A stretch of DNA of 64,000 nt, from NCBI GenBank assembly GCA_016234595.1, contig JACRBG010000029.1, positions 62,001-126,000 of the forward strand. Reading direction: 5' to 3'. The notes under the pieces are model-generated. The model searched no databases and was not told where the DNA came from. It worked only from the letters and a program-made list of their open reading frames with translations. Shown here in pieces: positions 54,810 through 63,642 of the stretch (position 1 is the first letter of the stretch; each line of letters starts with the position of its first letter). A program made the translations under genes and the position numbers. Origin of the DNA: Chloroflexota bacterium (GTDB taxonomy: Bacteria; Chloroflexota; Anaerolineae; Aggregatilineales; J027).

Positions 54810-56030
54810 TTATTGCGGCGCTATGATCTGGAAATTTCCGCTCAGGTGGAGCAAGGCCATTAGATAGAGCAAACCATCATAATAGCGCCATTTTCCGCTT
54901 GGAATAGGGGTATTCCAAAATTCCTCAACAAATTCCCATCTGAAATCTTCGGTGGCCGCCATTGCAGCAACGGCATTCATCGCAATTAATCCCGTTGAGC
55001 GATGCTGGGGGTTAACCGGTTCGCCTTCGATAGTGAATTTAGTGGTGTATTGCCCAATGCCGAGGTTGTAGAAAAAGGTTAACCAACGATTGCTCTGTTC
55101 AATTTCCCACGCATCCGCCCCAAACCAAATATAATCAATGGTGACATTCATGGCATTGCGCCATGCATCAGAATAAAAGAACTCGCCATAATCCCCAGAT
55201 GGTTTTGGTTCACCCGTAAATTCGGCATAGTCTGGCATCAGGCCCGTTTCAGGGTGGGCGGTTGTCTTCCAAAAGTCGCGGCTTACTTGGGCGGCCTGTG
55301 TCCAAAAGTCGTTATCCGCTTCGGCCCAACGTGCCCACAGTTCATAATAATGAGGCTGATGATAGGAGGGGTCAGTAAAATGGCTGTTACGCCCACTTGG
55401 CACAAAAACCACTTGTTTAGTCTCTGGGTCAAACAGATTGGTCGAAATTAGGTTTTTCTCGTCTTGGTGCAGCATGGTGTGCAGAATTTCGTTAGCTTGG
55501 GTAGCATAATCAAAAATGCCTTCCCCATTGCCCCACCGATTAGCGGCAAAGAATAATGCCGTTACATACCAAATTTCTCCGTCCGAGGCTGGATTTTCAT
55601 CCAGCTTGCTACCATCGGTCTTACAATGCCACGCGAAATAGCCATCATACTGGCCGCCCTCGTTATACATATAGGTCTTAGCCCATTTCCAAAGGCGGTC
55701 AAATTCGGCCTGTTTATCTAATTGAACCGCGATCATCATGCCATACGACATGCCTTCGGTTCGCACATCTTGATTGCCGACATCCAGCATATAGGCCATA
55801 TCATCGCCCACCGGGTAATAAACCCGTTGGGTATCATCGTTGCCATAAAACAACTGCTGCCATGTCTCATCAATCCGTGCTTGAATATCGGCGTCACTAA
55901 CACCCCATTCTTTAAGCAGGTTGGGATAGACCCCAGTATAAAACGCCCCGGTCCGGGTTTCTTGGGCACGAGCATTCAAAGGTAGGGTCATAATCGCTAC
56001 TCCCAGCAGTATCAAGATAAAGCGCCGCAT
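54810..56030 (-). CDS. Exported GH8 glycosidase, probable reducing-end xylose-releasing exo-oligoxylanase or xylanase
   Basis: 406 residues. Signal peptide RFILILLGVAIMTLPLNARA. GH8 signatures: VRTEGMSYGMMIAVQLDKQ with the acid Glu, ENPASDGEIWYVTALFFAAN with the catalytic Asp region, and SDAWRNAMNVTIDY. The family covers endoglucanases, chitosanases and xylanases, and EGMSYGMM / WHCKTDGS with GYFAW fits the Rex/xylanase branch better than cellulases. It starts 1 base after GH3 and is the last operon gene. Confidence 0.82.
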   Translation of the reverse strand: MRRFILILLGVAIMTLPLNARAQETRTGAFYTGVYPNLLKEWGVSDADIQARIDETWQQLFYGNDDTQRVYYPVGDDMAYMLDVGNQDVRTEGMSYGMMIAVQLDKQAEFDRLWKWAKTYMYNEGGQYDGYFAWHCKTDGSKLDENPASDGEIWYVTALFFAANRWGNGEGIFDYATQANEILHTMLHQDEKNLISTNLFDPETKQVVFVPSGRNSHFTDPSYHQPHYYELWARWAEADNDFWTQAAQVSRDFWKTTAHPETGLMPDYAEFTGEPKPSGDYGEFFYSDAWRNAMNVTIDYIWFGADAWEIEQSNRWLTFFYNLGIGQYTTKFTIEGEPVNPQHRSTGLIAMNAVAAMAATEDFRWEFVEEFWNTPIPSGKWRYYDGLLYLMALLHLSGNFQIIAPQ

Positions 56031-56031
56031 A

Positions 56032-58368
56032 TTAGCTCACTCCAGTATTGAATACAGGCTGAACAGGGGTGGTTTTGCCACCAATAGTAAAACTACCCGT
56101 CAGGCGAATGTCGCTAGACGCACTGCCCACCATCACCCGAATTTCACCGGGTTCAACCACAAATTGCATTTGACGATCAAAAAAGGCCATATGACGCACA
56201 TCAAGGTGGAAAGTAATGGTTTTTCGTTCACCGGGGGCCAAAGTCAAGCGTTTGAAGCCCTTCAATTCTTGTACAGGGCGGGTGACGCTCGAGATAGGAT
56301 CACAGAGATAGAGTTGAACAACTTCGTCCCCGCTATAGTCCCCCACATTTTGGATTTCCACTTGGATATTCACTGTATCATGGGCCTCAACAGACGACGG
56401 GGTGATTTGCAGGTGGTGATATTCAAATTGGGTGTAACTTAGCCCATACCCAAACGCGAACAGGGGGCGAGTGGTCATATCAATATAATCACCCTGCCAG
56501 TGGGTGCGGCCCCCGGATGCTTTGTGGTTATAAAAAACCGGAATTTGCCCCGCACTATGTGGAATAGACATGGGCAAGCGGCCTGACGGGTTGGTTTTGC
56601 CAAACAACACTTCAGCAATTGCGGTACCACCTTCTTGGGCCGGCAACCATGCCTCGATAATAGCAGGCACATGTTCGGCAATCCAAGGAATGGAGAGTGG
56701 GCGACCGTTTAATAAGACCACTACAACCGGGGTTCCAGTGGCATAGATAGCCTCAACCAGTTGTTGTTGCACGCCATACAGCCCAAGATCAGCCCGATCT
56801 AAAGATTCCCCAGTGGTACTAGCTTTAGAAAGTCCCGATTTTTCAGCGACGACAACAACCGCTACTTGGGATTTTTGTGCTGCGGCCACCGCTTCAGCAA
56901 ACCCTGTCGTATCTTGACTCATGACCTCACAACCAGGGGCATAATGGATTTGGGTTTGCGACGATACCATGGCTTGGATACCTGCCAAGACCGACACCGA
57001 GGGCACAAAATGTTGCAGAAAATCAACATCCGCTAAATCCCGCATGGGCGTTGGTGCTTCGGTATTGATTTCCGAGATTACTACGCCCTCAATATGGGAG
57101 GGATAATGATAATCGCCCTGCAATAGACGAATACTATCCGCACCGGGGCCAATCACCGCAATAGATGTCAGGTCTGGGGCAAGGGGCAATAATTGATCGG
57201 CATTTTTTAGCAAGACTAATGATTTCCGCGCCAGTTCCAAAGACAAATCACGTTGGGGAGGGGTATTAAAAACTGTCGGAATTTTGCCCGTATCTACATA
57301 GGGATTTTCAAAGAGGCCTAGTTGAAGTTTTTGCCGCAGCACCCGCTTGACCGATACATCAATCAGGTTCATATCAATACAGCCTTTGTCGAGGGCTTGC
57401 TGCAAAGGATCACCATAACAATCGGTGGCAGGTAGTTCCACGTCAATCCCAGCTTCAAGGGCTTGACGGGCGGCGTCTTCTTTATCGGCTGCAACCCGAT
57501 GATAGACTTTCAGCATATCGAGGGTGAAATAATCCGAAACAACAACCCCATCAAAACCCATTTCATCACGCAGGAAATCCACCATAAGTTCTTTAGATGC
57601 GCCGCACGGGATGCCGTCCAGCTCATGATAGGCATTCATCATCGAGGCCAGCCCTGCTTCTTGGATGGCGGCCCAAAATGGTACAGCATAAATTTCGCGC
57701 ATTTCACGTGGGGAGATGTGCGCAGGCGCCCAATTGAGTCCGCCCTCGGAGACACCATAGCCCAAAAAGTGCTTGCCCGTCGCCACTACTCCCTCGCTCA
57801 AGTCGTGATTTTGTAATCCTCGGACATAGGCTACACCAATCCGTGAAATGAGATAGGGGTCTTCGCCAAAGGTTTCTTCTACCCGACCCCAGCGCGGATC
57901 ACGGCAAACATCTAATACAGGAGCAAGTCCATGATGAGCGCCGACAGCTCGCATTTGAGTCCGAATAACACCAGCCATCTCTTCAACTAATTCGGGTGCC
58001 CATGTCGCCGCTAACCCAATCGCTTGGGGGAAGGTTGTGGCCTCGCGTGCCATATAACCCGCACAGCTTTCTTCATGGACAATAGCTGGAATGCCTAAGC
58101 GCGTTTGTTCAACCAAAAACCGCTGAATGGCATTGGCAACAGTGGCCGATTCTTGAGGTTTAAGGAGTGTCACTGCCCCTACTCGTGAAACATGCCCAAT
58201 CCCAGCCGTAATTTTTTGACGTGCTTTTGTTTCTTCGAAACGACGCTTCGAATCAATCAAATCTGTTGCCCAGACACTCCCTAGTTGGGCCAACTTTTCC
58301 TCTAAAGTCATTTGTGACAATAGATAATCCACGCGCTCCCCAATGGAGTGCCCTATATTGATGGTCAT
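56032..58368 (-). CDS. GH3 beta-glycosidase (xylosidase/glucosidase)
   Basis: 778 residues without a signal peptide, so probably cytoplasmic. The (beta/alpha)8 barrel has the GH3 nucleophile Asp in GVVVSDYFTLDMLK near residue 280; the second domain has SLELARKSLVLLKN and the acid/base region; a C-terminal fibronectin-like domain follows (GYGLSYTQFEYHHLQI onward). It would hydrolyse imported oligosaccharides from the non-reducing end. It lies 60 bases after the second permease gene. Confidence 0.9.
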   Translation of the reverse strand: MTINIGHSIGERVDYLLSQMTLEEKLAQLGSVWATDLIDSKRRFEETKARQKITAGIGHVSRVGAVTLLKPQESATVANAIQRFLVEQTRLGIPAIVHEESCAGYMAREATTFPQAIGLAATWAPELVEEMAGVIRTQMRAVGAHHGLAPVLDVCRDPRWGRVEETFGEDPYLISRIGVAYVRGLQNHDLSEGVVATGKHFLGYGVSEGGLNWAPAHISPREMREIYAVPFWAAIQEAGLASMMNAYHELDGIPCGASKELMVDFLRDEMGFDGVVVSDYFTLDMLKVYHRVAADKEDAARQALEAGIDVELPATDCYGDPLQQALDKGCIDMNLIDVSVKRVLRQKLQLGLFENPYVDTGKIPTVFNTPPQRDLSLELARKSLVLLKNADQLLPLAPDLTSIAVIGPGADSIRLLQGDYHYPSHIEGVVISEINTEAPTPMRDLADVDFLQHFVPSVSVLAGIQAMVSSQTQIHYAPGCEVMSQDTTGFAEAVAAAQKSQVAVVVVAEKSGLSKASTTGESLDRADLGLYGVQQQLVEAIYATGTPVVVVLLNGRPLSIPWIAEHVPAIIEAWLPAQEGGTAIAEVLFGKTNPSGRLPMSIPHSAGQIPVFYNHKASGGRTHWQGDYIDMTTRPLFAFGYGLSYTQFEYHHLQITPSSVEAHDTVNIQVEIQNVGDYSGDEVVQLYLCDPISSVTRPVQELKGFKRLTLAPGERKTITFHLDVRHMAFFDRQMQFVVEPGEIRVMVGSASSDIRLTGSFTIGGKTTPVQPVFNTGVS

Positions 58369-58428
58369 GATCCCTATCTTCTTTCAGTAAGAATTAGTTA
58401 CGATGCAATCAGGCAAACCGCTTAGGTA

Positions 58429-59301
58429 TCAGCCTTTTAATTCGCCACCAGTCAGACCCGTGACAATGTACTTTTCTGCAAATAGGTAGAAAATGACTGC
58501 TGGAATAATCAAAATGGTCACAAAGGCCATCATACGCGCCCAGTCGGTTGCATGATCGCCCTGAAACTGCATCAGCCCCAACGTCAGCGGCCATTTTTTG
58601 GAATCGGTGAGGACCAACAGGGATAGGAAATATTCGTTCCAGCCCGCAATGACCTGAAGGGTAGCGATGGCCGTGATCGCCGGACGCGCAAGGGGTAGGA
58701 GGATGTAGACAAAAAAGCCGATGCGGGTGCAGCCATCAATATAGGAGGCATCTTCCAATTCAGGGGGAATGGCTTTGAAAAAAGTCCGTAAAATAATGGT
58801 GCTACCGGGCAGACTGAAGGCCACAAGAGGCAAGATCACCCCCCAGTAACTGTCGGTCAAATTGAGTGCTCGAATTTGTAGAAAGATGGGCAAAATGGCA
58901 ATCCCAAGCGGAAAGAGCAGGCCCAACGAGAGAATATTAAAAAGCAATTCCCGCCCCTTGAACTGTATACGGCTGAACACAAAGGCCATCGTGCTGCTGA
59001 GAATCACCGTAAAGGTAGCGGACGCAAGGGTAATGTAGAGGCTGTTTCTAACCGAACGCCAAAAGATATTGTCCTCTAGGATATTGGTGTAGTTTTCCCA
59101 TTGAATCCCTTTGGTTGGCAGCCCAAAAGGTCTTGCAATAAATTCGCCCGTGGTGCGAAGTCCTCCCAAAATGGCGGTCAAGATGGGTGACACGACAATC
59201 GTGCAGACAAGGATCAGAATGGTATATTTCAGCGCCACTGACAAACCACGCCGTATTTTGAGCGTGGTGGGTGAAGGAATGTAAGTTGAAGATCGCATCA
59301 T
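58429..59301 (-). CDS. Carbohydrate ABC-transporter permease (MalG type)
   Basis: 290 residues with six hydrophobic segments. The EAA loop AIPPELEDASYIDGCTRIGF binds the ATPase, and the end VTGLTGGELKG is usual for MalG-type proteins. Inner membrane; it pairs with the permease at 59314-60264 for oligosaccharide uptake. No ATPase gene is adjacent, so a shared MsmK/MalK-type ATPase elsewhere is likely. Confidence 0.92.
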   Translation of the reverse strand: MMRSSTYIPSPTTLKIRRGLSVALKYTILILVCTIVVSPILTAILGGLRTTGEFIARPFGLPTKGIQWENYTNILEDNIFWRSVRNSLYITLASATFTVILSSTMAFVFSRIQFKGRELLFNILSLGLLFPLGIAILPIFLQIRALNLTDSYWGVILPLVAFSLPGSTIILRTFFKAIPPELEDASYIDGCTRIGFFVYILLPLARPAITAIATLQVIAGWNEYFLSLLVLTDSKKWPLTLGLMQFQGDHATDWARMMAFVTILIIPAVIFYLFAEKYIVTGLTGGELKG

Positions 59302-59313
59302 AAACTGCCTTTC

Positions 59314-60264
59314 TTAATCGGCATAATCGCGCCGCAATACAATACGTTGATAGCCCAGTGAAAACAGTAGGCTAATGCTAAAGAGCACCACTGCGACGGA
59401 ACTGCCATAACCGAGGCGGAACGTCTTGATGCCAAATCTATACAGATACGTCGAAATCAGGTGACTGGAATTAGCAGGACTACCACCGCGTGTCAAAATC
59501 CAAGCGATAGCAAATTGCTGGAAAGAACCCAATACCGATAGATAGATGGTCAGTCGAATGGTACTACCCAATAAGGGCAAGGTGATATAACGCAAAACTT
59601 GAAGCTCATTAGCTCCATCTACGCGGGCCGCCTCCTCTAGTTCTTTGGACACGCCCTGCAATCCTGCCATATAAAGAATCATATAGAAACCGAAATATTT
59701 CCATGTCAGCACCGCAAACAGGGAATACATGACAAGGTCCCGGTCACCCAACCATGTTTGGCTTTCAAAACCGGGGATTAGAGTGCCAAACGCAACATTA
59801 GCTAGGCCTTCGCCGGGGTGAAACACATACATCCAGATAATTGCGGTAATGATTTCTGAAAAAACAAAGGGGACAAACAAAATCATCCGAAAAATTTTTC
59901 TACCACGCAGTTTTCCACGTCCAACCAACAAAGCTAACATCATAGCTAAGGGCAATTGGACGCTGAGGGACAGAAGCATGATAAAGAAACTATGGTTGAT
60001 GGCACTGCGAAACGGCTTGTGGTCATATAGACGCTGGTAGTTGTCCCACTTGACAAAGTCTGTCAGCGGGCCAAAGCCATTCCAATCATATAGGCTATAT
60101 TGTGCGGCTTTTACAATTGGCACTAGGACAAATAAAATAAAGAGCAGCATTCCCGGCAGCAAGAATAGGCCAATCGTGCCCCATTTGCCGAGGTTTAAAC
60201 GCCGAACATGAGTTTCATCACGTTGGCGTGCCACTGTTTGAGCTTGAGCACGAGTAGCAGACAT
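59314..60264 (-). CDS. Sugar ABC-transporter permease (MalF type)
   Basis: About 316 residues with six membrane segments. The EAA loop is GVSKELEEAARVDGANELQV, and the N-terminus after the basic leader begins WGTIGLFLLPGMLLFILFVLVP. ATG 60264 has AAAGGA 8 bases upstream; a GTG at 60312 and an ATG at 60273 are open but poorer. It partners the following MalG-type gene (12-base gap). Between it and the binding-protein gene lies a long hairpin. Confidence 0.9.
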   Translation of the reverse strand: MSATRAQAQTVARQRDETHVRRLNLGKWGTIGLFLLPGMLLFILFVLVPIVKAAQYSLYDWNGFGPLTDFVKWDNYQRLYDHKPFRSAINHSFFIMLLSLSVQLPLAMMLALLVGRGKLRGRKIFRMILFVPFVFSEIITAIIWMYVFHPGEGLANVAFGTLIPGFESQTWLGDRDLVMYSLFAVLTWKYFGFYMILYMAGLQGVSKELEEAARVDGANELQVLRYITLPLLGSTIRLTIYLSVLGSFQQFAIAWILTRGGSPANSSHLISTYLYRFGIKTFRLGYGSSVAVVLFSISLLFSLGYQRIVLRRDYAD

Positions 60265-60316
60265 ATGGCTCATCCTTTGATAAACTAAGAGGCGGTGAGT
60301 AAAGTCTTTCACTAGG

Positions 60317-60378
60317 CGAAAGGTGGGGTGTTGCTGTCCTGCAATTCCCGTCGCCGGTCAGCAAGCACCACACCTTCG
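60317..60378 (-). promoter_or_regulatory. Long intercistronic stem-loop
   Basis: On the minus strand the 20-base arms (60378-60359 and 60336-60317) pair with a few mismatches around a 22-base loop. It lies between the binding-protein and permease genes, the usual position for a hairpin that protects the abundant binding-protein mRNA from 3' decay, as with malE. No T run follows. Confidence 0.65.
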
Positions 60379-60397
60379 TGTTAGTTATAGAACAAGA

Positions 60398-61693
60398 TTA
60401 GTTGTCCAATTCAAACGAGGCTTCGTCCTCAATAGCAGAGGCCACATCTTCAGGTGAAAGTGAACCTTCAAACAACCCCTGTACCGCGTCATTCACAGCC
60501 TGCCCAACAGCGGGTGGCAAGAATTGGTCATAGTACAGTTGCGAATAGGTGGCGCTGTTGCGTGCAACCAAGATAGTTTGCAGAACTGGATCTTCGATTG
60601 CTGATTCAGCAGCGGCAACTGTGGGGAGAATCCATATCTTCGCGCCTGCGGCCTGATTTTCGGCAGAGGTGATGAATTTTAGGAAATCAACGGCTTCATC
60701 TTCGGCATTGGAACCAACGGCATAACCATCGCCACCGCCGAGTACGTCACCGGGGTTACCCGCGCCGCCTTCAATCACTGGGAAGGGGAACCAGCCAAGG
60801 TTGCCTTCGATGGCTTCACCACCGTTTTCGCTGTTATCCCTTTGGACGCTGGGTGCCCACTGGCCCATCAGTTCCATCGCGGCCTTACCATCGCCCATCT
60901 GACCAGCTTGATCATTATAACTCAGACCCATGAAGCCTTCGGGGAACGGTTCGAGGTCAATCAATTGCTTAAGATATTCACCAGCCTGTACAAACGGCTC
61001 GTCCGCAAATCCACCATCGCGATTATAGGCATCCAAGAAAGCCTGTTGACCGCCTAGACGAATGGCAAGGTAAACCCACCAGAAATGGCCGGGCCACTTG
61101 TCGCCTTCACCTAAGGAAATGGGGGTAATCCCAGCATCTTTGAGAGCTTGTACGGCAGTCAAAAATTCGTCCCATGTCACAGGTGGGGCTTCTGGATCAA
61201 GGCCAGCTTCGGCAAACAACGCTTTGTTATAGAACATACCAACCGTGCCCCATGACCATGGCACGCCGTAGTATTCGCCATCTCGCCCATACAGTTCCAA
61301 CGCAGATTGGGCCGAGAATGAATCTTTCCATTCGCCTTCCAGTTCGGGGGCGATATTACGAACGAGGCCAGCTCCGGCAAATTCCCATAGGACACCACCA
61401 CCCCAGCTTTGGAAGATGTCTGGTGGATCGCCTGCCTGCATAACGGTGACAAGACGTTCCTTAAAGGCTTCATTTTCCAAAATGGTAATTTCGATAGTGA
61501 CGTTGGGGTGAGCCTCCATATAGGCATCAGCGAGCGACTGCCAATAGGTCCCTTGCTCCTCGACGGTGCCGATATGCCACCATGTAATGGTGACCTTATC
61601 TTGCGCGGCGGCTTTGGGCTGTGTGTGTGCGCCCATTGAAATGACAACCGCGATAGCCAAAACTATGCTTAACAACGGCAAAAACTTTTTCAT
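60398..61693 (-). CDS. Sugar ABC-transporter substrate-binding protein
   Basis: 431 residues. Signal peptide FLPLLSIVLAIAVVISMGAH with likely cut after KAAA; no lipobox Cys is visible, so it is not anchored as a standard lipoprotein. The fold is that of cluster B extracellular solute-binding proteins: ITWWHIGTVEEQGTYWQSLA, GDPPDIFQSWGGG, GKAAMELMGQW, with aromatic residues that bind sugars. AAGGAG is 7 bases before the ATG. The ligand is likely an oligosaccharide, given GH3 and GH8 in the operon. Confidence 0.93.
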   Translation of the reverse strand: MKKFLPLLSIVLAIAVVISMGAHTQPKAAAQDKVTITWWHIGTVEEQGTYWQSLADAYMEAHPNVTIEITILENEAFKERLVTVMQAGDPPDIFQSWGGGVLWEFAGAGLVRNIAPELEGEWKDSFSAQSALELYGRDGEYYGVPWSWGTVGMFYNKALFAEAGLDPEAPPVTWDEFLTAVQALKDAGITPISLGEGDKWPGHFWWVYLAIRLGGQQAFLDAYNRDGGFADEPFVQAGEYLKQLIDLEPFPEGFMGLSYNDQAGQMGDGKAAMELMGQWAPSVQRDNSENGGEAIEGNLGWFPFPVIEGGAGNPGDVLGGGDGYAVGSNAEDEAVDFLKFITSAENQAAGAKIWILPTVAAAESAIEDPVLQTILVARNSATYSQLYYDQFLPPAVGQAVNDAVQGLFEGSLSPEDVASAIEDEASFELDN

Positions 61694-61759
61694 GCTCTAG
61701 CTCCTTATGATGTCTTACAAAACAGACCAGTTAAGACCATAAATGAATGCTGCATTCGG

Positions 61760-61777
61760 TTAGTTCATCACCTCCTT
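61760..61777 (-). promoter_or_regulatory. Perfect Shine-Dalgarno with two-codon frame
   Basis: Just after the lacI stop, the minus strand reads AAGGAGGTGAT (61777-61767), a full match to the 3' end of 16S rRNA, overlapping ATG-AAC-TAA (61768-61760). A hairpin GAATG/CATTC follows. The spacing is too short for an ordinary start; a standby ribosome site or chance is possible. Confidence 0.35.
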
Positions 61778-61781
61778 AAAT

Positions 61782-62804
61782 TCATGGATGTCTGGGGGGT
61801 TGACACGACTCTCGAACAACTAACGAGGTGGGCAGAGTTACATGATGGATTGGTCTATCGGGGTTTTCAATCTGTTCAACCAAAAGCTGCGCCGCAATCC
61901 TGCCCATTTCATCCAACGGCTGACGAACGGTCGTCAACCGAGGATAGACCAACGACGCTTGGGGAATATCATCAAAGCCCATAATCGAAATATCTTGGGG
62001 AATTTGTAATCCATAGGCCCGAATGGCCTCCATAGCCCCAAAAGCCGAGAGGTCATTCGAAGCAAAAATCGCTGTCGGAGGGTTAGATAAACTCAGCAAT
62101 CTCTCGGCAGCCTCATAGCCTTCTTTACGCCAAAAATCCCCCCGTTGAATCAAATCTTGCTCAACAGGAATTCCAGCATCCCGCAGTGCCGCCAAATAAC
62201 CTGACAAACGATCCTCGGCGCTCCGTAGTTTCATCAACCCGGTGATAAAGCCAATTCGCCGATGCCCCAAACTTAATAAATATTGGGTACCCTCATAAGC
62301 CCCTTGGCGATTCAGGCTATCTACAACGGAACTACGATTAGAGGGATCAACTTGGTCAATGAGGACATAAGGGAAATTCTGTTCACGCAGGGTCTCAACA
62401 TAAGCAGTGGTAAGCAGTGGGACAACCAATAACAAGCCATCGGCAAGGCCTTTGGTCATCTTTAAAGCATAGGAAGTCTCAGTACTAGTCCGGTGAGTGG
62501 TATAGAGCAGTAGGTCATAACTTGCTTTTGATAAAACCTCATCAATACCACGGGCAATCTCGGCGATATAGCTGTTATCTAAACCGGGAACAAGGAGGCC
62601 AATCACCCCTGATTTGCCGCCAGCCAAACTGCGCGCCTGTTGATTGACCACATACCCAAGCCGTTCAACAGCTTCCAAAACACGTTGACGAGTGGAGTCT
62701 TTCACAAACTCATAACCACTCAGCACACGGGAGACCGTTGAATAAGAGACACCTGCTTCGCGTGCGACATCTAAGATCGTCACACTCATGTTTATTTCTG
62801 GCAT
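61782..62804 (-). CDS. LacI-family transcriptional regulator
   Basis: About 340 residues. The helix-turn-helix is VTILDVAREAGVSYSTVSRVLSGYEFV, then the hinge helix (NQQARSLAGGKS), then a sugar-binding periplasmic-protein-like domain (VIGLLVPGLDNSYIAEIARG). I start at ATG 62804 (PEINMSVTILDVA), with AGGA 5 bases upstream; the frame is open to 62852 but that part overlaps the operator. First gene of the operon, so it represses its own expression and the transporter and glycosidases. Confidence 0.93.
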   Translation of the reverse strand: MPEINMSVTILDVAREAGVSYSTVSRVLSGYEFVKDSTRQRVLEAVERLGYVVNQQARSLAGGKSGVIGLLVPGLDNSYIAEIARGIDEVLSKASYDLLLYTTHRTSTETSYALKMTKGLADGLLLVVPLLTTAYVETLREQNFPYVLIDQVDPSNRSSVVDSLNRQGAYEGTQYLLSLGHRRIGFITGLMKLRSAEDRLSGYLAALRDAGIPVEQDLIQRGDFWRKEGYEAAERLLSLSNPPTAIFASNDLSAFGAMEAIRAYGLQIPQDISIMGFDDIPQASLVYPRLTTVRQPLDEMGRIAAQLLVEQIENPDRPIHHVTLPTSLVVRESCQPPRHP

Positions 62805-62823
62805 ATGAGTCCTATAAAGGATA

Positions 62824-62843
62824 TTTTGCAAACGCTTGCAAAA
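62824..62843. promoter_or_regulatory. LacI-family operator O2
   Basis: TTTTGCAAACGCTTGCAAAA, a near-perfect inverted repeat around a central CG, identical to O1 and centred 64 bases (about six helical turns) from it. It lies in the untranslated leader of lacI. Confidence 0.9.
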
Positions 62844-62887
62844 TAAATTCAAAAAAACATCCGCTCTGGGACAAGTTTCTCTAGCTT

Positions 62888-62907
62888 TTTTGCAAACGCT
62901 TGCAAAA
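62888..62907. promoter_or_regulatory. LacI-family operator O1
   Basis: TTTTGCAAACGCTTGCAAAA, the same 20 bases as O2. It begins 1 base after the -10 box and covers the predicted transcription start at about 62902, so repressor binding would block initiation. Confidence 0.92.
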
Positions 62908-62908
62908 A

Positions 62909-62937
62909 AGCATATCCCACCTCTCCAAATTTGTCAA
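62909..62937 (-). promoter_or_regulatory. Sigma-A promoter of the lacI operon
   Basis: On the minus strand a perfect TTGACA (62937-62932), a 17-base spacer, and TATGCT (62914-62909). It is the best promoter in the window by consensus and spacing. Confidence 0.88.
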
Positions 62938-63180
62938 TCAATTCGCTTCATCCGAAAAACTTTTCAGAGCTAAATTTACAACCTAAATAAACCACATTGA
63001 GGTTATGAGTGGTAGTATTCCAAATCTTGACCACCCTAGCCCAATTTCCACCTACAAATTTTTATCCATCGAGGCTAGAGGTTAAGAGGGCAAACCCCCG
63101 CTAAAATCGTTCTTGAAGTTGTCACCAATTGACTTCTGTGAATCACAAAAATACCCGTAAAATTCGGCGGCTTTCGTGAT
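62938..63180. other. Intergenic region with inverted repeat
   Basis: About 243 bases between the lacI promoter and the GIY-YIG gene. TGAATCAC (63139-63146) and GTGATTCA (63176-63183) are perfect 8-base inverted arms, the second overlapping the GIY-YIG stop codon, with no T run. I see no gene or known site in the rest. Confidence 0.45.
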
Positions 63181-63642
63181 TCATTCAACAAAAAAGGGCA
63201 TATGCTGCTGGATTTGTACATCATCGCCGAACAAGCCAGCAAAATCCTCAAGCGACGGAATTGATTCAAAACGAAATAGATGGGTTGTGCAACTACAATC
63301 CGACGCTCCAAAACGCGGAATGAAAACTGGCTTGTCCGATCGTTTTTGCAATGCTGACGCCCAAACATGTTCGTATCGGATTGGGCTGACCACATACCAA
63401 ATTGCCACCACCACCGCTGCTTGCCGCAAATAATCAATGTGCCAATGCGGGCGCTTAACAGATGCAAGATGATGGTTAAGACGACCTTGCAAGCCCCCTG
63501 ACCCCAAAGCGCTTCCGACATAAGCATAGCCACCTGCTGGGAAATCGAATGGGCCTAATTTCCCAATGGTGAGCTGGGTAGGTATAGCAAGGCGTAAATG
63601 TAAAACATATGTCCCTTTGTCAGGGGTTAGCTCAACTTTCAT
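63181..63642 (-). CDS. GIY-YIG-like nuclease family (DUF123)
   Basis: 153 residues. GTYVLHLRLAIP and GGYAYVGSALGSGGLQGRLNHHL contain the GIY-like and YVG strands with the following Gly-Arg; HWHIDYLRQAA and FIPRFGASDCSCTTHLFRF complete the DUF123 pattern. Relatives are sometimes fused to endonuclease III, suggesting DNA repair, but activity is unproven. It overlaps the previous gene by ATGA. Confidence 0.82.
   Translation of the reverse strand: MKVELTPDKGTYVLHLRLAIPTQLTIGKLGPFDFPAGGYAYVGSALGSGGLQGRLNHHLASVKRPHWHIDYLRQAAVVVAIWYVVSPIRYEHVWASALQKRSDKPVFIPRFGASDCSCTTHLFRFESIPSLEDFAGLFGDDVQIQQHMPFFVE

Noticed and set aside
63139-63183. Terminator of the GIY-YIG gene
   Set aside because: The 8-base arms overlap the stop codon and no T run follows, so I list it only as an inverted repeat.
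63075-63533. 152-codon minus-strand frame
   Set aside because: It overlaps the GIY-YIG gene in another frame and has no ribosome site or domain.
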